Below the pieces are notes generated by a model, which searched no databases, was not told where the DNA came from, and saw nothing but the letters and a program-made list of their open reading frames with translations. A DNA stretch of 64,000 nucleotides from Paractinoplanes ovalisporus. Lineage in GTDB: Bacteria > Actinomycetota > Actinomycetes > Mycobacteriales > Micromonosporaceae. This document shows positions 48,894 to 57,744 of the stretch, in pieces (positions within the stretch are counted from its first letter, which is position 1; each line of letters starts with the position of its first letter). Location: positions 248,001 through 312,000 of the forward strand of contig NZ_JAENHP010000004.1 in NCBI RefSeq assembly GCF_016834655.1, in the 5' to 3' direction. A program made the translations under genes and the position numbers.

Positions 48894-49837
48894 GCCAGGT
48901 CGCCGGCTCTGATCTGGGCGAGCCAGGCGGCGGAGTCGGCGAAGTCGGAGTTCGACAGCCCCCGTGGTGAGGCCACGGGGGCCTCGGGCGTCAGGCGGTG
49001 CCGGGCGTAACTGCCGAGGAAACGCACCTCGGCGCAGATGCGGCGCAGCCCCTGCAGCGCCTCACCCAGCCGCGGTTCGGCCACGTGACCGGTGCAGTCG
49101 AGGAAGAAGACGTACGTCCCCAGCTGCTCGCCGGTCGGGCGGGACTCGATGCGCGACAGGTTGATCCCGCGCACGGCCAGCTCGGTGAGCACCGCGAGCA
49201 GCGCCCCCACCTGGTCGCGCCGGATCGACAGGGCCAGCGAGGTCACGTCGTCGCCGGTCGGCTCGGCCGGCGGCCCGGGCCGGGTGAGCAGGGCGAAGCG
49301 GGTCACGGCGTCGGCGTGGTCGGCCACCTTGTCGGCCAGCACGGTCAGCCCGTTGCGCGGCACCCCGATCGGCGCGCACAAGGCGGCGTCGTGCTCGCCC
49401 GCGGCCGCGCTGATCGCCGCCGTCGCGTTCGACAGCACGTCGACCACCACGGCGTCGGGCACGTTGGCCAGCAGCCAGCTGCGGCACTGGGCCGAGGCCT
49501 GCGGATGGGCCGCGATCGACCGGATCTCACCGAGCGGGGTCAGCGCGCGGGCGGCCAGCACGAACTCGACCGGGATCACGACCTCACGGGTGATCACCAG
49601 CGGGCTGCCGGTGACCAGTTCGTCGAGCGTGACCGGGATGGCGCCGCCGACCGAGTTCTCCAGCGGGACGAGCGCGGCGTCGGCGTCCCCGGCCCGTACG
49701 GCCTCGAGCGCCTCGGGCACGCTGCGCGCCGGAGTGCGCAGGCCGTGCTCGGCAGCGGGGATGGTGCGAAGGGCGGCCTCGGTGAAGGTGCCCTCCGGAC
49801 CGAGGTAGACGAAGCGCATGGGCGGCGTTCCCGGCAT
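48890..49837 (-). CDS. pheA: Prephenate dehydratase PheA (315 aa)
   Basis: It converts prephenate to phenylpyruvate in phenylalanine synthesis. The catalytic domain has YLGPEGTFTEAAL, LVPLENSVGGAIPVTLD and SNATAAISAAAGEHDAALC; the TRF motif is VTRFALLTR. An ACT domain (GALLAVLTELAVRGINLSRIESRP, YVFFLDCTGH) gives phenylalanine feedback control. The chorismate mutase domain is absent, as usual in actinobacteria. ATG 49837 is supported by TACACT seven bases upstream, over the ATG six codons later. Confidence 0.95.
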   Translation of the reverse strand: MPGTPPMRFVYLGPEGTFTEAALRTIPAAEHGLRTPARSVPEALEAVRAGDADAALVPLENSVGGAIPVTLDELVTGSPLVITREVVIPVEFVLAARALTPLGEIRSIAAHPQASAQCRSWLLANVPDAVVVDVLSNATAAISAAAGEHDAALCAPIGVPRNGLTVLADKVADHADAVTRFALLTRPGPPAEPTGDDVTSLALSIRRDQVGALLAVLTELAVRGINLSRIESRPTGEQLGTYVFFLDCTGHVAEPRLGEALQGLRRICAEVRFLGSYARHRLTPEAPVASPRGLSNSDFADSAAWLAQIRAGDLA

Positions 49838-49850
49838 ATCGCGAAGTGTA
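49838..49850 (-). promoter_or_regulatory. -10 element for leaderless pheA
   Basis: On the minus strand TACACT (49850-49845) is followed by seven bases and the ATG at 49837. This decides the start in favour of MPGTPPMRF. Confidence 0.5.
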
Positions 49851-49872
49851 GGCCCCGGCGGTCCCAGGGGTC

Positions 49873-50460
49873 TCAGAAGCCGCAGGCCAGCACTCGGATG
49901 CCGGGTGGCGCCGAGGTCTGCACCCGGTCGATGCAGACGTCCGAACCCGCGGCGACCAGCGCCAGCGTGGTGCCGGCGCCGGTGCTCACCACCATCAGCG
50001 GTTCCAGTTCGTCGGCGTCCTCGCCGGTGACCTCGACCGTGGCGAACGACCAGGTGCCCGAGCAGAACGGGCCCTCGTAGATACGCATCGGCTTGTCCGG
50101 GACGCCGGGCTGCCCCTTGACCAGCGCGAGGATCTGCGCGCCGGTCGGCTGGGCCTGGCACCGGGGCGCGTGCGACGGGGTGGCCGTGGCTTGAACCGTC
50201 TCCGGAGGAGGGGTCGTCGTCGGCACGATCGTCGTGGGCCGGGTGGTCGGATACGCCGGATAGGTGGTCGGGGCGGTCGGCAGCGGCGGGGCGGTGGGCA
50301 GCGTGAGGTCCACGGACGGGCCGATGGAGATCGGGCCCGCGCTGGGAGGCGCGTACGGGGGTGAGGAGGGCAACGGCCGCGGCGGCTCGCCACAGGCGCC
50401 CAGCAGGAGGCCCACGCCGGCGAGCACGGCGAGCGGGATCAGGGGTGTGCGGGGGGACAC
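49873..50460 (-). CDS. Secreted lipoprotein of unknown function (195 aa)
   Basis: A signal peptide with lipobox (LAVLAGVGLLLGAC) is followed by a Pro/Thr-rich spacer and a C-terminal domain of about 100 residues with four Cys (PRCQAQ, GPFCSGTW, SDVCIDR, VLACGF), probably forming disulfides. No family is recognised. GTG 50460 (MSPRTPLIPL) is chosen because TACCAT lies six bases upstream; a GTG two codons earlier is possible. Confidence 0.75.
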   Translation of the reverse strand: MSPRTPLIPLAVLAGVGLLLGACGEPPRPLPSSPPYAPPSAGPISIGPSVDLTLPTAPPLPTAPTTYPAYPTTRPTTIVPTTTPPPETVQATATPSHAPRCQAQPTGAQILALVKGQPGVPDKPMRIYEGPFCSGTWSFATVEVTGEDADELEPLMVVSTGAGTTLALVAAGSDVCIDRVQTSAPPGIRVLACGF

Positions 50461-50472
50461 GCGCACATGGTA
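50461..50472 (-). promoter_or_regulatory. -10 element for the lipoprotein gene
   Basis: On the minus strand TACCAT (50472-50467) is followed by six bases and then GTG 50460. Confidence 0.4.
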
Positions 50473-50500
50473 AGACCCGGAACGCCCGATGTGACCGGGG

Positions 50501-50890
50501 TCAGGACGCTATCCGGTGGCCGGCCGCCAGCAGCGTGTCGACCGCCTCGGTGAGCCGCACGGTCGGGACCAGCAGGTAATCGGTCGAATACGTCGAAAAG
50601 GTGACGATGTTGACTCGGGCTTCGGCGAGCGGCCCGATCAGCGAGGCCAGCACCCCGGTCAGCGCGAGATCGAGTGGGCCGACCACCCGCAGGCAGCGCC
50701 AGGCGGTGTCGACCTCGGCGCCCTCGGGCACCCGGTCGGCCGGGCAGATGATCGAGAACTCGTCGGCGTCCCAGCTGAGTGAGATCACGCTCTTCTCGTC
50801 CGGACCTCCGCTCAGCGAAGCCGGGATCGGCGAGCCGGCCGGAAGCCGGCACACCGCGTACTCCGCAGGCAGCAGATCTAGATCGAGCAT
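50501..50890 (-). CDS. ACT-domain protein, CASTOR-like (129 aa)
   Basis: It contains two ACT-like halves: EYAVCRLPAGSPIPASL..SVISLSWDADEFSIICPADRVP and LTGVLASLIGPLAEARVNIVTFSTYSTDYLLVP. ACT domains bind amino acids, and single proteins of this type probably act as amino-acid sensors; the ligand is unknown. It lies downstream of the PAS protein gene and upstream of the lipoprotein and pheA on the same strand, with its own promoter. Confidence 0.85.
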   Translation of the reverse strand: MLDLDLLPAEYAVCRLPAGSPIPASLSGGPDEKSVISLSWDADEFSIICPADRVPEGAEVDTAWRCLRVVGPLDLALTGVLASLIGPLAEARVNIVTFSTYSTDYLLVPTVRLTEAVDTLLAAGHRIAS

Positions 50891-50902
50891 GAGGGCAGAC
50901 TA
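50891..50902 (-). promoter_or_regulatory. -10 element for leaderless ACT-protein gene
   Basis: On the minus strand TAGTCT (50902-50897) is followed by six bases and the ATG. Confidence 0.5.
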
Positions 50903-50984
50903 CGTTTTCGCACGCAGATGCCCAATGCCCACCCGGTGCGGCAAACACCACATATCTGAAACCTGCTCGCAATGAGCGGTGATT

Positions 50985-51446
50985 TCAGTAACGAACCGCG
51001 GAGAAGAACGTCATCGAGCCGGCCACGCGCTCGTTGTCGAAGAGCGGGGTGGCGATCGCGTCGACCGTCAGCGGCATCTCACCCGGGCCGGGCATGACCC
51101 GCAGCAGGCCACGCGCGAGGCGCTCGCTGCGCAGGGCCAGCAGCGGCGGGATCTTGTCGGCGTCGCTCTCCTCGAGCTCGCTCGCGTTGGCCGTGAAGTC
51201 GATCAGGCGGATCACCGAGCCGAGCGGCTTGCCGATCACCTCGGGCGGCTTGCCCAGGCCGAGCAGCTCGCCGCAACTGGCCGACACGGCGATGATCGCG
51301 GTGCTCGTGTCGAGGATGAGGCAAGGCTCCGGAGCGCCCGCGACCGTGGTGGTCCACCGTTCCAGGCTCGGGACGAACTCGGCCTCGGAAGGTGTGCGCG
51401 CTTGCGGTACGAACGCCCCCGAGAGTGAGAGTTCGACGTGCGCCAC
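50985..51446 (-). CDS. PAS-fold protein (153 aa)
   Basis: A single PAS-like domain is visible: EPCLILDTSTAIIAVSASCGELLGLGKPPEVIGKPLGSVIRLIDF is the typical PAS core, followed by DAIATPLFDNERVAGSMTFFSAV, the last beta strands. No output domain is attached, so it may modulate a partner by binding. GTG 51446 follows GGAGG. The ligand is unknown. Confidence 0.75.
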   Translation of the reverse strand: MAHVELSLSGAFVPQARTPSEAEFVPSLERWTTTVAGAPEPCLILDTSTAIIAVSASCGELLGLGKPPEVIGKPLGSVIRLIDFTANASELEESDADKIPPLLALRSERLARGLLRVMPGPGEMPLTVDAIATPLFDNERVAGSMTFFSAVRY

Positions 51447-51551
51447 CCGGTCCTCCTCGCTCTCGCCGCTCGACGGCGTGCGCCGCGGCCGCGCCCGGTC
51501 TCCCGGGCACCCGCCGCGGCGGCAAGCCGTCGACTACAACCGGAAGGAACG

Positions 51552-52289
51552 TTACCGGCGTGCTGTCCGCTTGTCAGCGGCCGTTTGTCCGTCAGCGTGC
51601 CAGCGATAGTCGCCGGCCGGGCGATAAGGAGCGTTTGCCCACGTCGCGGGGTGGCCGGCGACGGCCGAAAGCTTGCCCGCGGTGGCCGGCGAGATGCGCG
51701 CTCCACCCGCGATGAGCAGCCGGTCGAGCTCCTTGTCGGTGGCGACCAGCACCTCCTTCGGCAGACCGTGCACGCTGATCACACCGGATCCCACGAAAGT
51801 GAGCACCGGGGTCACCGGCACGCTCAGGCCGACGGCCGCGGAGAGCGCCTTGCTCGCCCGGCGGGCCTCGCGACGGGCCTCCGCGATGTATTGCGGACGC
51901 TTCCCGTTGATCTGCACCACGTCACCGGCGATGAGCACCCGGGCGCGTCCGTGGTCGGCGACGGTCACCGCGTAGACACCACCGGGGCCGATCGCCAGGA
52001 ACCCGGCGCGGTCGTCGGCGGGGTCGGGCTCGTAGTAGCCCAGCGCGTCGGTGCGCGGCCAGTCCACGATGTGCCAGTTGGGTCCGAGACGGTCGAGACG
52101 GGTCAGGGCGCGGGCGCCGGCAGCTTCGAGGCGACGTGCGTCACGGTCGGCGCGGCGACGGCGGGCCCACTCGGCGGGCGACTGGCGGTTCGGCGCTTCG
52201 AGCGCCTGCGTCTCGCTCAGACGACGGTCGATGACCCTCTGACTGTTCGGTGGGACGGGTAGAGCGGGGCGTGCTGGGAAGACAGTCAC
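51552..52289 (-). CDS. NERD-domain-like protein (245 aa)
   Basis: The GTG at 52289 (MTVFPARPA) follows GGAGGT at five bases. An N-terminal basic helical stretch (EWARRRRADRDARRLEAAGA) precedes a domain with LDRLGPNWHIVDWPR, AGFLAIGPGGVYAVTVADHG and VVQINGKRPQYIAEARREARR. This resembles the NERD (nuclease-related) fold, but the expected active-site Asp/Lys cannot be placed with confidence. It is divergent from arcA. The 278 bp between them show no gene. Confidence 0.6.
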   Translation of the reverse strand: MTVFPARPALPVPPNSQRVIDRRLSETQALEAPNRQSPAEWARRRRADRDARRLEAAGARALTRLDRLGPNWHIVDWPRTDALGYYEPDPADDRAGFLAIGPGGVYAVTVADHGRARVLIAGDVVQINGKRPQYIAEARREARRASKALSAAVGLSVPVTPVLTFVGSGVISVHGLPKEVLVATDKELDRLLIAGGARISPATAGKLSAVAGHPATWANAPYRPAGDYRWHADGQTAADKRTARR

Positions 52290-52567
52290 TGCGACCTCCG
52301 GCAAAAGGTCCTTCGGGCTCTCTTTTCACTACCGTAAGTGCTCGACCCCCTACGGAAGCAAGACACTGGGGTGGAAAGAAAGTGGAATGAGAGGGGATGA
52401 ATGCCGCATTCACGCATCGCGACTTCTTGCGGATGGTGCATCTCGGCGCCTGTTCCCCTGTTCGAAACCAGTTCATGGACCAAGTTAGTCGGCGCGTCGC
52501 ACTCGCGCACACATGTCTCATGATCTAGGCAGAACGTCATCGGCCGATTGCGGGGAGTGCCGGGCAG

Positions 52568-53818
52568 GTGCCGAGAGATCGACGGGTGGGCTACCGTCGG
52601 CTCGTGGTGCACTACGTCGACAGTGAAGTGGGCCGGCTGCGGACGGTGCTGCTGCACCGGCCCGGGCCGGAACTGGCCAGGCTGACCCCGAGGAACAACG
52701 ACAGCCTGCTCTTCGATGGTATTCCGTGGGTGAGCCGAGCCCAAGAGGAGCACGACGCTTTCGCCGCCGCCCTGCGCGAGCGCGGCGTCGAAGTGCTCTA
52801 TCTGGGTGACCTGCTGGCCGAGACCCTGGCCGTCGAGGCCGCGCGGGGCGAACTGACCGAGGGGGTGCTGGCCGACCGCCGGCTCGGCGACACCCTGCGC
52901 GACAGCGTCGCCCGCTATCTGGCCGACCAGGACCCGCGGCGGCTGGCCGAGGTCCTTATGGCCGGGCTGGCGCACGAGGAACTCAAACCGGGCCCCGGCG
53001 GTCTGGTCTACGAGATGATGGACCGCCTCGACTTCGTGATCGACCCGCTTCCCAACCTGCTGTTCACCCGCGACTCGTCGGTCTGGGTGCGCGACCGGGT
53101 GGCCGTCACCAGCCTCGCCATGCCGGCCCGCAGCCGCGAGACCACGCTCACCCGGGCCATCTACCGCTACCACCCCCGCTTCGCCGGCACCGACCTGCTC
53201 TACGACCCCTCGCTCGAGCTGCTCGAGGGCGGCGACGTGCTGATGCTGGCGCCCGGCGTGCTGGCCATCGGGGTCGGCGAGCGCACCACCCCGGCCGGCG
53301 CCGAGCGGCTGGCCCGCCGGGTCTTCACGTCGGGTCTGGCCCGCACGATCCTGGCCGTGCCGATCGCTCAGGAACGCGCCACCATGCACCTCGACACCGT
53401 GTGCACGATGGTCGACGTCGACGCCGTGGTGATGTATCCCAACATTGCGGACACGCTGCAGGCGTACACGGTGACCGCCGACGCCGACGGCGAGCCCCGC
53501 GCCGCCGGGCCGCGGCCGTTCCTGGTGGCGGCGGCCGAGGCGATGGGCATCGACCGGCTGCGGATCATCGACACCGGCCTCGACCCGGTCACCGCCGAAC
53601 GCGAGCAGTGGGACGACGGGAACAACACCCTGGCCATCGGGCCGCGGCTCTGTGTGGCGTACGAGCGCAACGTCGAGACCAACGCCCAGCTGGAACGGGC
53701 CGGCATCGAGGTCGTGCGGATCAGCGGCTCCGAGCTGGGCAGCGGCCGCGGCGGACCGCGCTGCATGAGCTGCCCGATCGAGCGCGACTCACTGGAACGG
53801 GCGCCCGCTGACGTGTGA
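52568..53818 (+). CDS. arcA: Arginine deiminase ArcA (416 aa)
   Basis: It hydrolyses arginine to citrulline and ammonia. The catalytic residues are present: [46 protein letters not shown] (His), and [15 protein letters not shown] with the nucleophilic Cys near residue 399. The length is normal. The start is GTG 52568 with GGGGAG upstream; a GTG at 52604, just before the family start [19 protein letters not shown], is also possible. No arcB, arcC or arginine permease is next to it, so it is an orphan arginine deiminase. Confidence 0.95.
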   Translation: MPRDRRVGYRRLVVHYVDSEVGRLRTVLLHRPGPELARLTPRNNDSLLFDGIPWVSRAQEEHDAFAAALRERGVEVLYLGDLLAETLAVEAARGELTEGVLADRRLGDTLRDSVARYLADQDPRRLAEVLMAGLAHEELKPGPGGLVYEMMDRLDFVIDPLPNLLFTRDSSVWVRDRVAVTSLAMPARSRETTLTRAIYRYHPRFAGTDLLYDPSLELLEGGDVLMLAPGVLAIGVGERTTPAGAERLARRVFTSGLARTILAVPIAQERATMHLDTVCTMVDVDAVVMYPNIADTLQAYTVTADADGEPRAAGPRPFLVAAAEAMGIDRLRIIDTGLDPVTAEREQWDDGNNTLAIGPRLCVAYERNVETNAQLERAGIEVVRISGSELGSGRGGPRCMSCPIERDSLERAPADV

Positions 53819-54568
53819 GACGACCAGCTCGGGAACCGGCACCGGCCCGTCGACCAGGTGGGCCCGGTCGGGAAAGTCGAAGACGGCGATCTCAAGCTGC
53901 ACCGGGTAGTCAGGAGCCTGACCGACGCGCTTGACGACCTCGCCGTCGACCGAGAACTCCAGCGAACCGGGGCGCCAGCTCACGCCGTACGTGTGGAAGG
54001 CCGTAACGTCGATCGGCAGGGTGACCGTCGCCCAGTCCTCGGTCAGGCGCGGATCGCGGAAGCGGTGCAACCCCATCCCGACCGCCTGCGGGGCCGTGCC
54101 GAAGACCTCCATCACGCAGATCTCGCCCGACATCCCGGGAATCGTCTCGATGCCGGAGAGCCAGAACGCGATCATGGAGCGCGGCGTGATCGTGCCGCGC
54201 ATGCGGATCTCGATGTCGCCGTAGACCGGCGTGAAACCCCAGAACTCGCCCTGCTCCTCGAGCACCCGCTGATCGGGGAGGAAGGGCTGGCCGCCGGTCG
54301 TGCTGCCGGCCGGGCCCGAGTAGTTCGCGCTCTGAATGCCGGACACCCGTAGCGGCGTCTCGTGCACGCCCTCGGCCCACAGCGGCTGGTCGGCGGGGAT
54401 GCTCAGGCGCAGTTCCCCGCCGCCGACCTCATATGTGGCCCGGGACCGCTCGCGGGAGCTCCAATGCGGCAGATACCAGGGCACCCAGACGGAGCGGTCC
54501 AACTCGCCGGAGTCGAACCGCTCGTCCAGCACAACCGTGGTGCTCCTGTCTGCTCGCCCAACACGCAT
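53789..54568 (-). CDS. Glycoside hydrolase family 16-like protein (259 aa)
   Basis: The beta-jelly-roll layout of GH16 is visible ([54 protein letters not shown]). The catalytic region reads [10 protein letters not shown] where family members have ExDxxE; both Glu are kept but the central Asp is Cys. There is no signal peptide, so a cytoplasmic or altered role is possible. The 3' end overlaps arcA by 30 bp. ATG 54568 is used; GTG 54532 behind AGGAG is an alternative. Confidence 0.75.
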   Translation of the reverse strand: MRVGRADRSTTVVLDERFDSGELDRSVWVPWYLPHWSSRERSRATYEVGGGELRLSIPADQPLWAEGVHETPLRVSGIQSANYSGPAGSTTGGQPFLPDQRVLEEQGEFWGFTPVYGDIEIRMRGTITPRSMIAFWLSGIETIPGMSGEICVMEVFGTAPQAVGMGLHRFRDPRLTEDWATVTLPIDVTAFHTYGVSWRPGSLEFSVDGEVVKRVGQAPDYPVQLEIAVFDFPDRAHLVDGPVPVPELVVSHVSGRPFQ

Positions 54569-54575
54569 TGCGCCC

Positions 54576-54643
54576 GTCGGTGTCGAGGGCTCCGAAAACG
54601 GCTAGGCGAAGCCGAGGTCGTTTTCGGCGCCCTCGACACCGAC
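54576..54643. repeat. 25-base near-perfect inverted repeat
   Basis: The arms 54576-54600 and 54619-54643 match at 24 of 25 positions around an 18-base loop. They lie between the end of the DUF5926 gene and the start of the GH16-like gene on the same strand. The stem could act as a terminator or as an RNA structure in front of the GH16-like start. No terminal T-run follows. Confidence 0.75.
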
Positions 54644-54678
54644 CTCTCGGGGCGCGATGCCAACCGAGCGGAGCGAGG

Positions 54679-55557
54679 TCATCTTAGAGTGAGTTGGCGA
54701 CCGATCAGGCCCTGCTTCGCCCGGCGGGCGTCGCCGTCGAGCGGGCCCGTCTCGGCCAGCGTGTCGGCGTAGCGCTTGGCGAAGTCGGCCAGCGGCGCCT
54801 CCCAGTCGGCGCCCTCGGGCTCGCCCGGGATGTCCCACACCGGCACCAGCAGGCCGTGCGCCCGGAACATGCCGGCGAACTTGGTCTGCTCGCCCAGCAG
54901 CAGGTCACCCGAGGCGGACAGGCGGGCCAGCGTGTCGAGCGCACGGTCCTCGGCGTCGGGCAGCACCCAGCGCACGTGACCCTTGTCGGGGGCGACCCGG
55001 CACCAGTACGCCGCCCGGCCCGCCGACAGTCGCACGGTCGGATAGATCGAGGCGTTCGCCCGTTCGAGGGACGCCTTCACGTTGACGTCCTCGGCCTGCT
55101 CGGCGTCGAGCCAGTACTCGAAGCCGTCGTGCATGGTGATCTCGAGCGGGCCGTCGACGAGCACGTCCTGCAGGCGCGGACCCTCACCGGGCAGGGCCGG
55201 CACCGAGACCGTGTCGCCGGGCTCGGTGCGCAGCGCGCTGAGGATCGCCACCGCGAGGTCGCGGGAGACGTCACCGGACTGCACGTGCCGCTGGAGGCCG
55301 ATGAAGACCCGGCCGTCCTGGCGCGTCATGGCCGGCCAGGCCATGGGCAGCACCGTCGAGAGGGTGACCGGGCGGTCGCCGTACTCCTCGATGATCTCGG
55401 GCCGGAGGGTGAGCGGCGCCGAGGCGGCGGGCACCAGCTCGCGCAGCGCGATCCACTCCGGTTCGTCGGCCAGGCCCTCGAACGGGCGGGCCACGAAGAT
55501 GTCCCGCACCTTCTCGCGCTTGGGTGCGGACTGGCGTTGGTTGCGACGCTTGCTCAC
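54679..55557 (-). CDS. DUF5926 family protein (292 aa)
   Basis: The N-terminus is basic (MSKRRNQRQSAPKREK), followed by VRDIFVARPFEGLADEPEWIALRELVPAASAPL and WPAMTRQDGRVFIGLQ, as in the actinobacterial DUF5926 family of unknown role. Some members carry a SEC-C-like N-terminus; here only the basic stretch is left. The GTG at 55557 is chosen from the family start and a TAGGCT eight bases before it; the frame extends 17 codons upstream. Confidence 0.8.
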   Translation of the reverse strand: MSKRRNQRQSAPKREKVRDIFVARPFEGLADEPEWIALRELVPAASAPLTLRPEIIEEYGDRPVTLSTVLPMAWPAMTRQDGRVFIGLQRHVQSGDVSRDLAVAILSALRTEPGDTVSVPALPGEGPRLQDVLVDGPLEITMHDGFEYWLDAEQAEDVNVKASLERANASIYPTVRLSAGRAAYWCRVAPDKGHVRWVLPDAEDRALDTLARLSASGDLLLGEQTKFAGMFRAHGLLVPVWDIPGEPEGADWEAPLADFAKRYADTLAETGPLDGDARRAKQGLIGRQLTLR

Positions 55558-55571
55558 GGCGAGACAGCCTA
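55558..55571 (-). promoter_or_regulatory. -10 element for the DUF5926 gene
   Basis: On the minus strand TAGGCT (55571-55566) is followed by eight bases and the GTG start. Confidence 0.35.
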
Positions 55572-55607
55572 GGCGGTGCACGGCCGAAAAGGACACTCCG
55601 CCCCGCA

Positions 55608-56801
55608 TTATGCGCGCGGAAGACGGACCTCGGCCGTGGTGCCGCCGCCCTCACGGGGACGCAACGAGACCCAGCCGTGCTGGCGTTCGACCAGACGCCG
55701 TACGAGGTAAAGCCCCAGCCCCGCCCCCGGATGGTGGCGCCGGTCGCCGCCCTCGGCCTGCCAGTAACGCTCGAACGCCTGCTCGACATGCTCGGGCCGG
55801 ATGCCCACGCCACGGTCGGAGAGCCGGAACCGCAGCGTCTCCTCGTCGGCGGCCGCACACAGCTCGACCATCGACCCCGGCGGCGAGTGCTTCTCGGCGT
55901 TCGTGGCCAGCTCGGTCAGGATCGTCGCGATCGAATCCCTTTCCCCGTACGCCTTGGGGAGCTCGCCGGGCAGATTGTCGAGCACGATGCGGCGGCGCAG
56001 GTCGGCCGGCAGTTCCTCGACGGCCGCGCGCAGCGCCTCGGCCAGGTCGAACGGGCCGGCCGGGGAGGCGCCGACGTCGCCGTCCTCGCTGGCCGCCGAG
56101 AGCAGGCGGTCGACGAGCCGGGCGAGCTCGCCGGCGCGGGTGTTGATGATGCGGACGGCCTCGTGGCGGCCGACGTCGCCGAGCGTGTCCCAATGGTTCG
56201 ACAGGGTGTCGGCGTACCCCTTGATGACCGTGACCGGCGTGCGCAGCTCGTGGCTGGTGACCGCCACCCACAGGTCGCGCTTCTCCTGCCGGCGGGCCTG
56301 CTCGCCGCTGTGCACGGGCAGGCCGTCGCGGGCTGCGTAGAGCCGGCCGACATAGCCCGCCAGCAGCTCGAGGACGGCGTGGTGCTCGGGGCCGGGCTCG
56401 TCGTCGCGGTCGCCGAAATAGACGTGCAGCGAGCCCACGATCGTCTCGCCGACCTCGCAGCGGGCGCCCAGCATGCGGTGCACGTCGCCGCCCTCGACCT
56501 GCTTGGCGAACTCGTCGTTGAGCGAGTCGAGCGGGATGAGCAGCGTGCGGCCGTCACGCAGGCGGGTGTCGGCGCGGTCGACCCGGCGGCCGGTGGCGGC
56601 CGTGCAGGCCCCGGTGGCGGCGATGATGCGGCCGTGGTCGGCGGAGTATTCCGCGAAGCCGGCGCCGCGGCCGCCCAGCGTCTCCTGGGCCAGCCGGACG
56701 ATCTGCTGGAGCACGGGCAGTCCCGCCTCGCCCGCGTTGATCCGGTCGAGGACCGCGATCTGCCCGCGCGTCAGCGCGGCGTAGTCGGGACGGTCCGGCA
56801 T
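55608..56801 (-). CDS. GAF-domain sensor histidine kinase (397 aa)
   Basis: Residues 15-175 form a GAF-like sensor with no transmembrane segment. The dimerisation domain has the phospho-acceptor His in VTSHELRTPVTVIKGYADTL. The ATPase domain has the N box ILTELATNAEKHS, the G1 box LSDRGVGI and the G2 box PGAGLGLYLVRRLVERQHG. It is therefore a cytosolic two-component kinase. No response regulator gene is adjacent, so it is an orphan. ATG 56801 (MPDRPDYAAL) has GAGGCAG about 12 bases upstream. Confidence 0.92.
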   Translation of the reverse strand: MPDRPDYAALTRGQIAVLDRINAGEAGLPVLQQIVRLAQETLGGRGAGFAEYSADHGRIIAATGACTAATGRRVDRADTRLRDGRTLLIPLDSLNDEFAKQVEGGDVHRMLGARCEVGETIVGSLHVYFGDRDDEPGPEHHAVLELLAGYVGRLYAARDGLPVHSGEQARRQEKRDLWVAVTSHELRTPVTVIKGYADTLSNHWDTLGDVGRHEAVRIINTRAGELARLVDRLLSAASEDGDVGASPAGPFDLAEALRAAVEELPADLRRRIVLDNLPGELPKAYGERDSIATILTELATNAEKHSPPGSMVELCAAADEETLRFRLSDRGVGIRPEHVEQAFERYWQAEGGDRRHHPGAGLGLYLVRRLVERQHGWVSLRPREGGGTTAEVRLPRA

Positions 56802-56900
56802 GACTGTGAGTCTGCCTCGCTTCCCTGATCCCGGATAGTGTCCCGCGTCACACCAGCGGCCGGACGGTCGTACCCTCACCGCAACGCCGGTGGATCCTCC

Positions 56901-56960
56901 CTTCACCGCGACTCGCGATTCAGCCTTCACCGCGACGCAAGCGGATTCAGCTCTCACATG
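56901..56960. repeat. Degenerate 24-27 bp repeat of the glycerophosphodiesterase gene 3' end
   Basis: On the minus strand the gene ends GTGAGAGCTGAATCCGC, and GTGAAGGCTGAATCGCG follows 27 bases later, with a partial third copy (GTGAAGGG) 24 bases on. The stop codon lies in the repeated unit, as at three other loci in this window. Confidence 0.55.
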
Positions 56961-57744
56961 AGGCGAGATGGTCCAGCACGAACCGGGGGCGGTCGGTGAT
57001 CACCCCGTCGACCCGGTGCGCCAGCACCATGTCGAGATCGGCCTGGGTGTTGACGGTCCAGACGTACGCCTGGTGCCCCGCGGCCCGGATGGCCGGAATG
57101 AGCCCCGGCCGCGACCGTACGAGCGCCGCTCCCGGCCCGGCGATCCGCGCGCCGAACGGCAGCCGGCCCCGGCCGATCCCGGGCGGCAGGATCTCGATCA
57201 GATAGACCGTCGGCAGGGCCGGCGCCTGGGCCCGGACCCGGCGCAGGGCGAGCGCGGCGAACGACATCACGGTCACCTGCACCGGGTCGTCCGGCTTCGG
57301 GTCGGCCAGGCCGTAACGGCGCAGCATCTTGACCAAGCGGCGCTCAACTTCGGCTCCGTACCGTGACGGATGTTTGGTCTCGATGAGTAGCCGCACGTTC
57401 CGGCCGCTGTCACGCACCGCCGCCAGCAGCCGGTCGAGCGTGAGCAGGCGGGAGAGTTCGGGCAGCGGTTCCTCGTCGACCGGATAGCCCGGGTGCCACG
57501 AGCCGAAGTCGAGCGAGTCGAGCTCGGCCAGGGTCTTGGTGCTGACCCGGCCGCGCCCGTTGCTCGTGCGCCCCAGCTTGCGGTCGTGCACACAGACCAG
57601 GTGACCGTCGCGGGTGAGCCGGACGTCGCACTCGAGGCCGTCGGCGCCCTCATCGAGGGCGCGCAGGTAGGCGCCGAGCGTGTGCTCCGGCAGCGCGTCG
57701 GCGCCTCCGCGGTGCGCGAAGACGAGCGGGCGGTAACTGCTCAT
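56947..57744 (-). CDS. Glycerophosphodiester phosphodiesterase (265 aa)
   Basis: It hydrolyses glycerophosphodiesters to glycerol-3-phosphate and an alcohol. The motifs VFAHRGGADALPEHTLGAYLRALDEGADGLECDVRLTRDGHLVCVHDRKLGRT (metal and catalytic residues), LLIETKHPSRYG and VYVWTVNTQADLDMVLAHRVDGVITDRP fit the GDPD family fully. There is no signal peptide. The ATG overlaps the rhodanese stop as ATGA. It is likely involved in phospholipid turnover. Confidence 0.93.
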   Translation of the reverse strand: MSSYRPLVFAHRGGADALPEHTLGAYLRALDEGADGLECDVRLTRDGHLVCVHDRKLGRTSNGRGRVSTKTLAELDSLDFGSWHPGYPVDEEPLPELSRLLTLDRLLAAVRDSGRNVRLLIETKHPSRYGAEVERRLVKMLRRYGLADPKPDDPVQVTVMSFAALALRRVRAQAPALPTVYLIEILPPGIGRGRLPFGARIAGPGAALVRSRPGLIPAIRAAGHQAYVWTVNTQADLDMVLAHRVDGVITDRPRFVLDHLASCES

